NCBI GenBank assembly: GCA_051875715.1
Contig: JBJEHD010000093.1
Coordinates: forward strand, 1-31,505
Direction: 5' to 3'
Length of the DNA: 31,505 nucleotides
Origin: DYCT01 sp051875715
GTDB lineage: Bacteria; Bacteroidota; Bacteroidia; Bacteroidales; Bacteroidaceae
Each line of letters opens with the position of its first letter. The first letter of the stretch is position 1. The notes below the pieces were generated by a model. The model did no database searches and was not told where the DNA came from. It was given only the letters and a program-made list of their open reading frames with translations. A program made the position numbers and the translations under genes. Positions 8,284 to 16,047 of the stretch are shown piece after piece.

Positions 8284-9366
8284 ATGAAGACAAGATATCA
8301 ATTTGCAGCCCTGGCCCTGATGGGTATGATGGCTGCCTGCAGTTCGGACGACCAGCCCAACAACTCGTCCAGACCCGAGACGAACAACCAGGTGAAAGTG
8401 GAGATGGGCACACGGGCCCCGTTGGCCATGACCACCAAGAGCGCCATCGACATGGCCGAATACAACAACTGGGTAGGCCAGCAAGTGGCCGTATGGGGAT
8501 TGGCCAGCGATGCAGCCTGGACCACGACCGGAGCCTGCCTCTTCGAAACGCGCACGAAGCAATATGCCGTAGCCACGGTGGGCGGACTGGTGGACACCAC
8601 CTATCCGCTCGTGTTCGACGAGAACTATTATTATCCCGTTGACGGTAAGAAGCCTTTCGATTTCCTGGCCTACGCACCAACCACGGGTGCAGCCGTGCTG
8701 GCTGACGACGTCCTCACGGTAGATTTCAACCTGACAGGAGCTGAAGACGTAATCGCCGCCACGACGATCGGAACAGAACTGAACGGAGTACAAGGCTATA
8801 GCGGTGCCTACTTCCGCGAAGCAGGGGCCACGCAACCGGCCTTGACCTTCAAACACTACCTCTCTCGTCTGAAATTTGAAGTATTCGCCGGTAACAACGA
8901 AACCGCACAGGAAGCCAATGCCGTGAAGGTGACGAACATTCAGGTGAACGGTGTACAGACAGCCGCCACGCTGACAATGACCACCTCGGCAACCAACCTG
9001 GCCGGTACAGGGGCTTCCGAAGGGTCGCTCACACTGCTCGACCGCGATTCCGAGACGCTGACTCCGATAGCAGCCACCATCGTGAAGAACGAACTGAACA
9101 CACAAGGCACACGCATCGGTGAAAGCCTGCTGATGCTGCCGGGACAGGAGACCATCAACATGACGGTGTCACTGGAATGCAACACGGCAGAGGGCACCGT
9201 ACTGCGCAACGACCTGCCCGCATCGTTCACCATCAGCGGCGGAATGTTACAAGGCACGCAATATCGCGTCAAACTCGTTGTCTACGGTCTGACCCGCGTA
9301 GATGCTACGGCATCCATCGAACCCTGGACAGACGGTGAGGATGTGGACGTACCCGCCTTCAACTAA
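8284..9366 (+). CDS. Fimbrillin family lipoprotein 5
   Basis: 360 aa with lipobox MAAC (Cys19). The maturation-like site is AMTTKSAI (Lys52), followed by VAVWGLASDAAW, related to fimbrillins 3 and 4. The core is LTFKHYLSRLKFEVFAG with the GAEDVIAAT segment before it. It ends with VDATASIEPWTDGEDVDVPA. It lies 33 bp after fimbrillin 4. It is the most divergent of the 3-4-5 trio, with an expanded loop carrying NNETAQEANAV after the core. Confidence 0.85.
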   Translation: MKTRYQFAALALMGMMAACSSDDQPNNSSRPETNNQVKVEMGTRAPLAMTTKSAIDMAEYNNWVGQQVAVWGLASDAAWTTTGACLFETRTKQYAVATVGGLVDTTYPLVFDENYYYPVDGKKPFDFLAYAPTTGAAVLADDVLTVDFNLTGAEDVIAATTIGTELNGVQGYSGAYFREAGATQPALTFKHYLSRLKFEVFAGNNETAQEANAVKVTNIQVNGVQTAATLTMTTSATNLAGTGASEGSLTLLDRDSETLTPIAATIVKNELNTQGTRIGESLLMLPGQETINMTVSLECNTAEGTVLRNDLPASFTISGGMLQGTQYRVKLVVYGLTRVDATASIEPWTDGEDVDVPAFN

Positions 9367-9420
9367 TCCCGTAAAAGATAAGAACAAGAAACAACATCCT
9401 TTAATAGAAAACAGAAAACA

Positions 9421-10455
9421 ATGAAAAAGTTAGTTTATGGCATGATGGCACTGGCCGCTCTGGCCAGCTGCAACTCCGACGACGACATGACCGTCAACGT
9501 GCCCCGTTCGAACATGGCACTGAACTTCTCGCTCAACGCAGCCGAGACCAAGGCCATCATCGAATCGACAACTTTCCCGGTCGGCCAGACCATCGGTATC
9601 TACGGATTCGATGCGAAAACGTCGACCATCAATACGGTAGGGTGGGGAAATGCCTCCGGCTATACGGAGTATCTGGCCAATGGCGTATACACCACGCAGG
9701 AACTGAACGGCAGCGGTGTACAGAATCTGAAGCCGGAAGACGGCAAGATTGCCTACTTCCAGAAAGGCGATGACGCCGCCGTGGTGCTCTACGGCTACTA
9801 CCCGTACACCGCAGAAGCATCGAGCGTGTATGGCGATGTCGCACCCACCATTCCGGTAGAGGCGAAGGCCGACTACAACACAACCGACGATTATATGTAC
9901 ACGGGCCGCATCCAGCAGCCGGTGACGTATGCCACCATTCCCTTGAAGTTCAAGCACGCCATGGGTGGACTGAAACTGAAACTTCGCTGCGCCGAAGAGA
10001 GCGTGGGCGACGTGACCGTGCTCAAGGCCACCGTGGTGACCAGGAAAGGACAGAAAGGTACGATGGACGTAGCCACCGGTGAGATAACCTATGCCGAAGA
10101 CCTCAGCGATGCCGTTACGACCTTCGCCAGCAACGACCTCAACGTGCCCGTGGCTGCCACCAGCGCAGGCGAAGACCTAGGCGTGAAGTTCCTCCTCTTC
10201 CCCGGCTCGGATGTCATCGAGAAAGTCATCATCACGCTGAACCGCGGTTCCTTCCCGACGAACGACCCCCGTACGTATGAGATTACAGCTGCTACGGATG
10301 GCGACCACACCGTCAACCTGGTGGCCGGCAAATTCACCATCCTGACCCTCGTGTTCTCGCCGAAGGACATGAACTTCACGGCCGAAATTGCCGAATGGAC
10401 TGACAACGCTGAGGAGAACCCCGAATTCTCCGAGACGGACAAGTTTACGGAATAA
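9421..10455 (+). CDS. Fimbrillin family lipoprotein 6 (divergent)
   Basis: 344 aa with lipobox LASC (Cys17). The maturation-like site is NAAETKAIIE (Lys44), followed by FPVGQTIGIYGFDA, the usual fimbrillin strand. The core is altered: LKFKHAMGGLKLKLRC lacks the L-x-R-F pair kept in the other five. The usual C-terminal strand (FTAEIAEWTDN) is followed by an acidic extension of about 16 residues ending DKFTE. In Porphyromonas the last pilin genes of an operon encode minor tip proteins, so a special role such as tip or terminator is possible (inference). Confidence 0.8.
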   Translation: MKKLVYGMMALAALASCNSDDDMTVNVPRSNMALNFSLNAAETKAIIESTTFPVGQTIGIYGFDAKTSTINTVGWGNASGYTEYLANGVYTTQELNGSGVQNLKPEDGKIAYFQKGDDAAVVLYGYYPYTAEASSVYGDVAPTIPVEAKADYNTTDDYMYTGRIQQPVTYATIPLKFKHAMGGLKLKLRCAEESVGDVTVLKATVVTRKGQKGTMDVATGEITYAEDLSDAVTTFASNDLNVPVAATSAGEDLGVKFLLFPGSDVIEKVIITLNRGSFPTNDPRTYEITAATDGDHTVNLVAGKFTILTLVFSPKDMNFTAEIAEWTDNAEENPEFSETDKFTE

Positions 10456-10470
10456 TCCCACACCATGCAT

Positions 10471-10515
10471 AGGAGAGGGGCGGGCAGGCCCCGGCAGGCC
10501 GGCCGCTCTCCTTTT
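10471..10515 (+). terminator. Intra-operon terminator or attenuator hairpin
   Basis: AGGAGAG (10471-10477) pairs with CTCTCCT (10506-10512). The GC-rich interior (GGGC, GGCC blocks) can extend the stem, and TTTT (10512-10515) follows. It lies in the 109-bp gap after the last pilin gene and before the second DUF3575 gene. The U run is short, so partial termination is more likely than full. It would lower expression of the three downstream genes relative to the pilins. Confidence 0.6.
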
Positions 10516-10564
10516 CCCACATCCCCCCCTCAAAAACAGTGAACCGAAACAGCAAGACAACGAT

Positions 10565-11095
10565 ATGAGAAAATTCGTCATCCTCTTTTCTTTCCTCTGC
10601 CTCGCAGGCATGGTCCGAGCCCAACAGGTGGCCATCGGAACCAATGCCCTGATGTGGGCGGCCCTCACGCCCAACCTCTCGTGCGAGTTGGTCACAGGCG
10701 AGCGGACCAGCCTGGACCTGTCCGTCTTCGGTCACGTCAAACCTTATGGAATTGACAGCAAACTGGCTGCCTTCCAACCCGAATTTCGTTATTGGTTCAA
10801 CGGACGCCCCATGGTGCGCGAATACATCGGCGTGTCCGCTCTGTTGGCCTCGTACCGTGTCGTACACCACCGTGTGCTGAACGACGGCGATGCTATCGGC
10901 ATCGGCCTGACCTTCGGCTATGCGCTTCCCCTGCGCAAGCGCTTCAACATCCAATTCTACAGCGGCTTTGGTGCCGCATTCTATCGCCAAAAGCAACATG
11001 CCGCCTCCCTCCCCGACGATGACAGGGCTAATGCGCGCGGCTACAAACTGATGCCCGCCAAACTGGGCATCTCCCTTTCATACATCCTAAAATAG
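10565..11095 (+). CDS. Short DUF3575 outer-membrane protein
   Basis: 176 aa starting at MRKFVILFSF; a longer open frame upstream runs through the hairpin and is not used. It has a signal peptide with cleavage after VRA. The mature part opens QQVAIGTNALMWAALTPNLS, the DUF3575 signature, and alternates beta strands (FQPEFRYWFNG, IGIGLTFGYALPL, FYSGFGAAFY), ending LGISLSYILK with the terminal hydrophobic residue pattern of outer-membrane barrels. It is a shorter relative of the first operon gene without the charged tail. It lies 8 bp before the 751-aa gene. The exact role of DUF3575 in pilus loci is not established to my knowledge. Confidence 0.8.
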   Translation: MRKFVILFSFLCLAGMVRAQQVAIGTNALMWAALTPNLSCELVTGERTSLDLSVFGHVKPYGIDSKLAAFQPEFRYWFNGRPMVREYIGVSALLASYRVVHHRVLNDGDAIGIGLTFGYALPLRKRFNIQFYSGFGAAFYRQKQHAASLPDDDRANARGYKLMPAKLGISLSYILK

Positions 11096-11103
11096 ACCAT
11101 CCG

Positions 11104-13359
11104 ATGAAGTTACGTTCATTCTACATATATTGCCTGCTGGCTTTCCTCCTCCCGCTGCACCTGGGAGCGCAGGACATGAAAATCGTACAAGGACGCGTCG
11201 GCAACAAGGCCGATAAGAACAAGCCATTCACCACCGAGACCGTCTACATTTATGCCTTCTTTACTGAAATGGCAGCGGCCGAAGCCTACGAAGCTATCAA
11301 GTCCCATACGGCAAACGACCTATTCCTGGCCGACCAGACCGAAGCCGACGCCATGGGTAACTACGAAATACGTGTGCCGGACAACGGTGCCCTCATCTTC
11401 CAGGTCAGCGTGGCCGACCCTGTGCTGGAAAAAGTGCGCCGGCGTATGGAAATCAATGTATTCATCGATGCATCTATCGTGTTGGAGGACGTCATCGTCG
11501 AAGGTATATCCACCGGAATCAACCTGGAGCCTATCAGTCCGGAAATCATCGGTGACAAACTAGTGGCCAAAAACATATTTCCGTTAGCTCCCCAATACGG
11601 GAAGGACAACGCACGGCTCATTATACAGCCCTACGTGGTGGACTGTACTACCGACGACACGGTCAGTTATCTGCGCCCCATGGTGTTTGACGGCAAACAA
11701 TACAAAACCACCCAACTCCGTCGCATGGATTTTGAAAACAAACACGACCCGCTGAGCCAGTTTGTCAGCAAAGACACGCTGACCGACAAAAAGAGACAGA
11801 TTCCATGGCAAGATACGGTAAAACTGCCCAATCCGGACCGAAACTACCACGTGAACGCCATCCTCCACTTGGAAGACTATCGCAAGGTCTATTATGAGGA
11901 AGATTTCCTCACGATGACATGCAACGCTCGTCGTCCGCTCAAATTTCTGGAATACTCTACCGGCAGTTATGACCTGCCTGCCCAAGAGCATTACATCAAG
12001 CCCAAACGCGTAAAAGTGAACGGATCGGAAAATGCGCAACTGACCTTCCTTGTGGGCAAGGCTCAACTCGACCCTGAGAATCCTGAAAACGAAATCAGCA
12101 TGAAGCGGATGCAAGATAAACTGCTCGCCATTGTCCACGGCGAAGGCACCACGCTGCAAAAGTTCTCGGCTTTCGTCACGTCCTCGCCCGAAGGCTCGTA
12201 TGCCACCAACCTGACGCTGACCAGTCAGCGCGCCTCCTTTGCCCAACAGCAGGCTTTGTCTTGTCTGCCCGATCGGGTGCGAAAAACCACCTACATACCA
12301 CGCCCCCAAGGCGAGATAGCCTCGTGGACCGAAGTGGCCGACTCACTGGAGAGCGATTCGCTGCCCGAATACGCCGAACGCATCCGTGCCATCGTGGAAA
12401 AATACCCGAAGAACATGGACGCACAGTATGCGCAAATCCGTGCGTTGCCGTTCTACAACTCCCACATCGTGGACATTCTGCCTCACCTGCGCCGGGCACG
12501 CTTCGAATGGCAGCACGAAATCTATCGCGAACTGACGCCCGAGGAAATCTTCGACCGCTACCTGCACGACGAGGACTACCGCAGCGGACGCAAGCAGTTC
12601 GAACTGTACGAATACTGGCATCTTTTCAACATGGAGAAAGACCCGAAGAAACTGCGCAAACTGTACAGGGATGCACTGCGTACATCCGAAGAAAGAGGAA
12701 CGCCTTGGGTCTATGCCGCCAACAAGTTGGCCATTTCCTACTTGACTGAGGGCGACACCATCGACCTCAACCTGCTGGAACCTTTCATCGACCGACGGAG
12801 ACCCGTCAACTTTGAGGTTCGAAATATCGACAACAAGGTCATTGCCAAGGTCAACCGGCCGGAAGTCTTGGCCAACCAATTGGCCATGCTGCTGAAAGCC
12901 AATGAATTCAGCGGTGCCAGCATCCTGGCACAGATACTGCCTCAAACGGAGGAATACAAAGAACTGTGGGCTTTCACCATGTGCATGGGAGGTTATTACA
13001 AAACCAATAAAGAGGTGTTCGAGCGGGTGAAAAACTCATCGCCCATCAACGAGATTGTCATGTACCTCTCGCGCGACACGAAGATCTACGACGATTTCGC
13101 CCTGGAAGCCGCCAACCAGTTGCGCAACAGCAATCCGCTGAAATGGTATTTCAAGGCCATTCTGGCCAAACGGGCGAAGGACCTGACCATGCAAGACAAC
13201 TACCTGCAGTTCTGCTTCAATCTCGACCCGAAATACATCCCCATCGCCCAGCAAGACGGCGACCTTGACGAAGAGGCTGTCGGCATGGCTATCGAGATGT
13301 ATGAGTTTGCCATGGTGCCACCCGACGAGGAAGAAGGAGCAGCCACGGAGGCCGAATAG
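11104..13359 (+). CDS. Large periplasmic protein with OmpA-like core domain
   Basis: 751 aa with a signal peptide (LLPLHLGAQ, cleavage near residue 22). Residues about 25-135 resemble a carboxypeptidase-regulatory/TonB-plug type beta domain: GRVGNKADKNKPF, then GNYEIRVPDNGALIFQVSV, and finally LEDVIVEG. A middle region of unknown fold follows. Residues about 305-400 match an OmpA-like domain: LTFLVGKAQLDPEN, SSPEGSYATNLTLTSQRA (360-377), the position where OmpA domains carry N-x-x-L-S-x-x-RA. Residues about 400-740 look all-helical and TPR-like. The C-terminus is acidic. I infer that it links an outer-membrane structure to peptidoglycan. DUF3868/OmpA-like proteins are common partners in these loci; DUF3868 itself was not recognised here. 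Confidence 0.65.
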   Translation: MKLRSFYIYCLLAFLLPLHLGAQDMKIVQGRVGNKADKNKPFTTETVYIYAFFTEMAAAEAYEAIKSHTANDLFLADQTEADAMGNYEIRVPDNGALIFQVSVADPVLEKVRRRMEINVFIDASIVLEDVIVEGISTGINLEPISPEIIGDKLVAKNIFPLAPQYGKDNARLIIQPYVVDCTTDDTVSYLRPMVFDGKQYKTTQLRRMDFENKHDPLSQFVSKDTLTDKKRQIPWQDTVKLPNPDRNYHVNAILHLEDYRKVYYEEDFLTMTCNARRPLKFLEYSTGSYDLPAQEHYIKPKRVKVNGSENAQLTFLVGKAQLDPENPENEISMKRMQDKLLAIVHGEGTTLQKFSAFVTSSPEGSYATNLTLTSQRASFAQQQALSCLPDRVRKTTYIPRPQGEIASWTEVADSLESDSLPEYAERIRAIVEKYPKNMDAQYAQIRALPFYNSHIVDILPHLRRARFEWQHEIYRELTPEEIFDRYLHDEDYRSGRKQFELYEYWHLFNMEKDPKKLRKLYRDALRTSEERGTPWVYAANKLAISYLTEGDTIDLNLLEPFIDRRRPVNFEVRNIDNKVIAKVNRPEVLANQLAMLLKANEFSGASILAQILPQTEEYKELWAFTMCMGGYYKTNKEVFERVKNSSPINEIVMYLSRDTKIYDDFALEAANQLRNSNPLKWYFKAILAKRAKDLTMQDNYLQFCFNLDPKYIPIAQQDGDLDEEAVGMAIEMYEFAMVPPDEEEGAATEAE

Positions 13360-13384
13360 GACAAAAATCCCATCAGATTAGGAT

Positions 13385-14818
13385 ATGAAGAAACGAACCA
13401 ATATGCTACAGAATACCCGGCGATGGATGGCCGCATGGGCCTGCCTCGGCGTGCTGACCGCCTCCGCACAGGAGGTCGCACCCACCATGGCGGCCGACAG
13501 CCTCGCCGCCGAAGCAACGGTTGCATCCGACACCGTTAGGCAGCAGCCCATCCTGTCCGGAGCCGACAGCCTAAGCCGGGCTTTGGAGAAGAAAGATACC
13601 ACCACCTATTTCAATGCACTGAAGTATGCCCTGCAGAAGCGTTACCGCCCCAAAAACGGGGAATTCAGAAACGACGGCGGTTTTCTGGACAACACCTTCG
13701 TCAGCGTGGCTGGTGGCGTGCAGAAACTCTACATGCGCGACTACCACCAGTACAAAAGCGGCCCTATGCTGCAAATAGCCTTCGGCAAGCACTTCACTCC
13801 GCTCCACGCCCTGCGCATGAACGTGATGTGGAACAAGTTCCGCACCATCGACCGCTCGCATGTGGCCGATGTGGGCGACCGCCTGGTCCATGTCGGCTTG
13901 GAAGTGGACTACCTGTTCAACCTGCCGGCATACATCCGCGGCTACGATCCTTATCGGAAGATGGAGTTCGCCCCGATGATTGGAATCGGCGGTTACCTCT
14001 CGCGAATCCGCGACACCCGCAAGCAGGCCTTGGGCCTGCACGGCGGTTTCCAGTGGCGGTGGAGGCCGGTGGCGCGCGTCGCCGTCTTCCTCGAACCGCG
14101 TGTAGACATCTTCAGTCCGGGAATCGACCATTCACCCCGGTCGAACTGGCACCGCTACAATCTCGGCTTCGGGGCGATGGCCGGTGTGCAATACAACATT
14201 CGCACCTCGGGAGACCAAGACTATCGGGACTATTTCTACGAACACAACCGTTGGGACGAGCATTTGTTTGCACAAGTGATGGGCGGCGTGGCCGCTTCGT
14301 TTCCGACAAGCAGGCTGGGACTGGGCGATGCCATGGGGCCGAATGTAGGCGTGGCGGTAGGAAAGTGGTTCATGCCGGCTGTCGGCGTGCGGCTCTCCGC
14401 CTTTTGGAATAAAAACAAGTGGGGAAGCGACTACCTCAATCCCAACATCCACTACAGCGAGAACTACCTGGGCGGTCGGGCCGAAGCGATGCTGAATCTG
14501 CTTGCCTTGTTCCGCCCGGCACTGAACAATCATTGGCTGGAGGTCAATGCTCTGGCCGGCCTGGAAGTCGGACGCATGAAAAAGGAAATCGATATCACAC
14601 CGGGAGAAATCAAACAACGGTATGCCGGCTTTACGGGAGGCGTGCAACTGAAAGGGAAGTTCCTGCGGCACTTTGGCGTGTTCGTCGAACCACGCATTTC
14701 GCGTGTCCCTTATTCCTTGCCCCAAACGGCCGACGACGAAATCGAAATCTTCGAAATCGACTACATCAGTACGCTGGTCAGCGTAAGTTTGGGCGTGCAG
14801 GTGGACTTGAATTGGTAA
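13385..14818 (+). CDS. Outer-membrane beta-barrel with internal duplication
   Basis: 477 aa; signal peptide with cleavage after LTASA (about residue 28). The ATG at 13409 is an alternative start and keeps the signal. A Ser/Asp-rich linker to about residue 100 is followed by two similar halves (about 105-272 and 295-477). Matching landmarks are VAGGVQKLYM and VMGGVAASFP, then AFGKHFTPLHALRMNVMWNK and AVGKWFMPAVGVRLSAFWNK, then VFLEPRVDIFSP and VFVEPRISRVPY. The protein ends LGVQVDLNW with a terminal aromatic, as barrels recognised by BamA do. It is the last gene before a strong terminator. It could anchor or export pilus parts (inference); no enzymatic motif is visible. Confidence 0.7.
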   Translation: MKKRTNMLQNTRRWMAAWACLGVLTASAQEVAPTMAADSLAAEATVASDTVRQQPILSGADSLSRALEKKDTTTYFNALKYALQKRYRPKNGEFRNDGGFLDNTFVSVAGGVQKLYMRDYHQYKSGPMLQIAFGKHFTPLHALRMNVMWNKFRTIDRSHVADVGDRLVHVGLEVDYLFNLPAYIRGYDPYRKMEFAPMIGIGGYLSRIRDTRKQALGLHGGFQWRWRPVARVAVFLEPRVDIFSPGIDHSPRSNWHRYNLGFGAMAGVQYNIRTSGDQDYRDYFYEHNRWDEHLFAQVMGGVAASFPTSRLGLGDAMGPNVGVAVGKWFMPAVGVRLSAFWNKNKWGSDYLNPNIHYSENYLGGRAEAMLNLLALFRPALNNHWLEVNALAGLEVGRMKKEIDITPGEIKQRYAGFTGGVQLKGKFLRHFGVFVEPRISRVPYSLPQTADDEIEIFEIDYISTLVSVSLGVQVDLNW

Positions 14819-14841
14819 ATACGCTCGCATAATATATGCTT

Positions 14842-14864
14842 CCCTCCGTGAGGAGGGCTTTTTT
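14842..14864 (+). terminator. Rho-independent terminator of the pilus operon
   Basis: CCCTCC (14842-14847), GTGA loop, GGAGGG (14852-14857), then C and six T. It starts 24 bp after the barrel gene stop. Textbook form. Confidence 0.9.
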
Positions 14865-14880
14865 GAATGTTTGTTTCTTG

Positions 14881-14913
14881 AGGCCGACGGACATTTGCGC
14901 CCGTCGGCCTTTA
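14881..14913 (+). terminator. Second hairpin after the pilus operon
   Basis: A perfect 10-bp stem AGGCCGACGG / CCGTCGGCCT (14881-14890 / 14901-14910) with a 10-nt loop is followed by TTTATATTT. It probably backs up the first terminator and insulates miaA from pilus transcription. Confidence 0.7.
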
Positions 14914-14918
14914 TATTT

Positions 14919-15006
14919 GCGAGTACTCACGCAAGCCGATGCGAGTACTCATGCAGGCCGATGTGAGTACTCACACAGCACGGTGTGAGTACCCTCATGA
15001 AAGCGT
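14919..15006. repeat. Four tandem 22-bp repeats carrying the palindrome GAGTACTC
   Basis: Units begin at 14919, 14941, 14963 and 14985. Units 1-3 carry the perfect palindrome GAGTACTC; in unit 3 it extends to GTGAGTACTCAC. Unit 4 is degenerate (GAGTACCCTC). Spacing of exactly 22 bp, about two helical turns, puts every palindrome on the same DNA face, as in a multi-site operator. The array lies between the pilus terminators and the miaA promoter. It runs into an open frame upstream of miaA but precedes the miaA promoter, so it is not coding. Confidence 0.85.
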
Positions 15007-15075
15007 CCGGACACTTGCCGCGCAATTTATGCCCGAAAACCTACTGCCGGGCCTTTCTAATCCGAAAATTTCACG

Positions 15076-15083
15076 TACATTTG
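15076..15083 (+). promoter_or_regulatory. -7 promoter element of miaA
   Basis: TACATTTG is a perfect TAnnTTTG match. TTTC at 15054-15057 is a one-off match to the -33 TTTG with 18 bp spacing. It predicts a leader of about 20 nt and fixes the miaA start at 15110, not further upstream. Confidence 0.7.
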
Positions 15084-15109
15084 CCATAGTTAACCCAACG
15101 GATTCCTGT

Positions 15110-16045
15110 ATGACGCGTTATAGTTTCGATTTATTGGCGATAGTAGGTCCGACCGCCTCGGGGAAAACCTCCCTGGCGGCCGCGTTGGCAGCCGCAGTCG
15201 ATGCAGAGATCATCAGTGCCGACAGCCGGCAAGTATATCGTCGGATGGACCTGGGGACGGGGAAAGACTTGGCCGACTACACAATAGGAGAGAGGCAGAT
15301 TCCCTACCACCTGATCGACATTGCCGAACCAGGCACGAAATACAACGTGTTTGCTTACCAACGCGACTTCCTGAAGGCATACAAGCAAGTCGTAGCCAAC
15401 GGACGGCTGCCCATCCTGTGTGGTGGAACCGGCTTGTATCTGGAATCCGTCTTAAAGGGATATCGCCTGCTCCCAGTGCCGGAGAATGTGGACCTGAGAA
15501 AACGATTGGAGGGTCATTCGCTGGACGAATTGACCCGCATGCTCCAAACATACAAGAAATTGCACAATACGACCGACGTCGATACACCCAAACGAGCCAT
15601 TCGGGCCATCGAGATAGAGGAATACTATCGTACCCTTCCTGTCGAAGCAGCAGAATTTCCCGCGCTCAGCAGCCTGGTGATTGGGGTCGACATCGACCGG
15701 GACATGCGCCGCGAACGCATCAGCCAACGGTTAAAACAACGATTGGACGAAGGAATGGTGGAGGAGGTGAGAGGCCTGCTGGACGAAGGCATCCAACCCG
15801 ACGACCTGATTTACTATGGACTGGAGTACAAATACCTCACGCTCTATGCCATCGGACGCATCACATACGACGAAATGTTCTCCCAGCTGGAAACAGCCAT
15901 CCACCAGTTCGCCAAACGGCAGATGACTTGGTTCCGAGGCATGGAACGAAGAGGATGCACCATCCACTGGCTTGATGCCAAACGGCCGATGGAAGAAAAG
16001 GTGAAGCAAATTATTACATGGATGAACCAACAAACCCGCATATAA
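15110..16045 (+). CDS. miaA: tRNA dimethylallyltransferase
   Basis: 311 aa. MiaA transfers a dimethylallyl group to N6 of A37 in tRNAs that read codons starting with U. Seen: Walker A/P-loop GPTASGKT (residues 13-20), the DSRQVY motif (38-43) with Asp38 as catalytic base in this family, YHLIDIAEPGTKYNVFAYQR, and GGTGLYLESVLKGY. Length is normal for the family. A longer frame upstream covers the palindromic repeats and the promoter, so I reject it and use the ATG at 15110. The lipid kinase gene follows after 2 bp, so these are one operon. Many Bacteroidetes carry two miaA copies; which one this is cannot be told. Confidence 0.95.
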   Translation: MTRYSFDLLAIVGPTASGKTSLAAALAAAVDAEIISADSRQVYRRMDLGTGKDLADYTIGERQIPYHLIDIAEPGTKYNVFAYQRDFLKAYKQVVANGRLPILCGGTGLYLESVLKGYRLLPVPENVDLRKRLEGHSLDELTRMLQTYKKLHNTTDVDTPKRAIRAIEIEEYYRTLPVEAAEFPALSSLVIGVDIDRDMRRERISQRLKQRLDEGMVEEVRGLLDEGIQPDDLIYYGLEYKYLTLYAIGRITYDEMFSQLETAIHQFAKRQMTWFRGMERRGCTIHWLDAKRPMEEKVKQIITWMNQQTRI

Positions 16046-16047
16046 CT

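Noticed and set aside
10388..10564. Extended start of the second DUF3575 protein
   Set aside because: The extension overlaps fimbrillin 6 and the hairpin and would bury the signal peptide that begins at 10565.
14919..15006. CRISPR array
   Set aside because: Units abut without unique spacers and the repeated core is a short palindrome.
14939..15109. N-terminal extension of MiaA to 14939
   Set aside because: It would run through the 22-bp repeats and the promoter at 15076; the normal MiaA start is at 15110.
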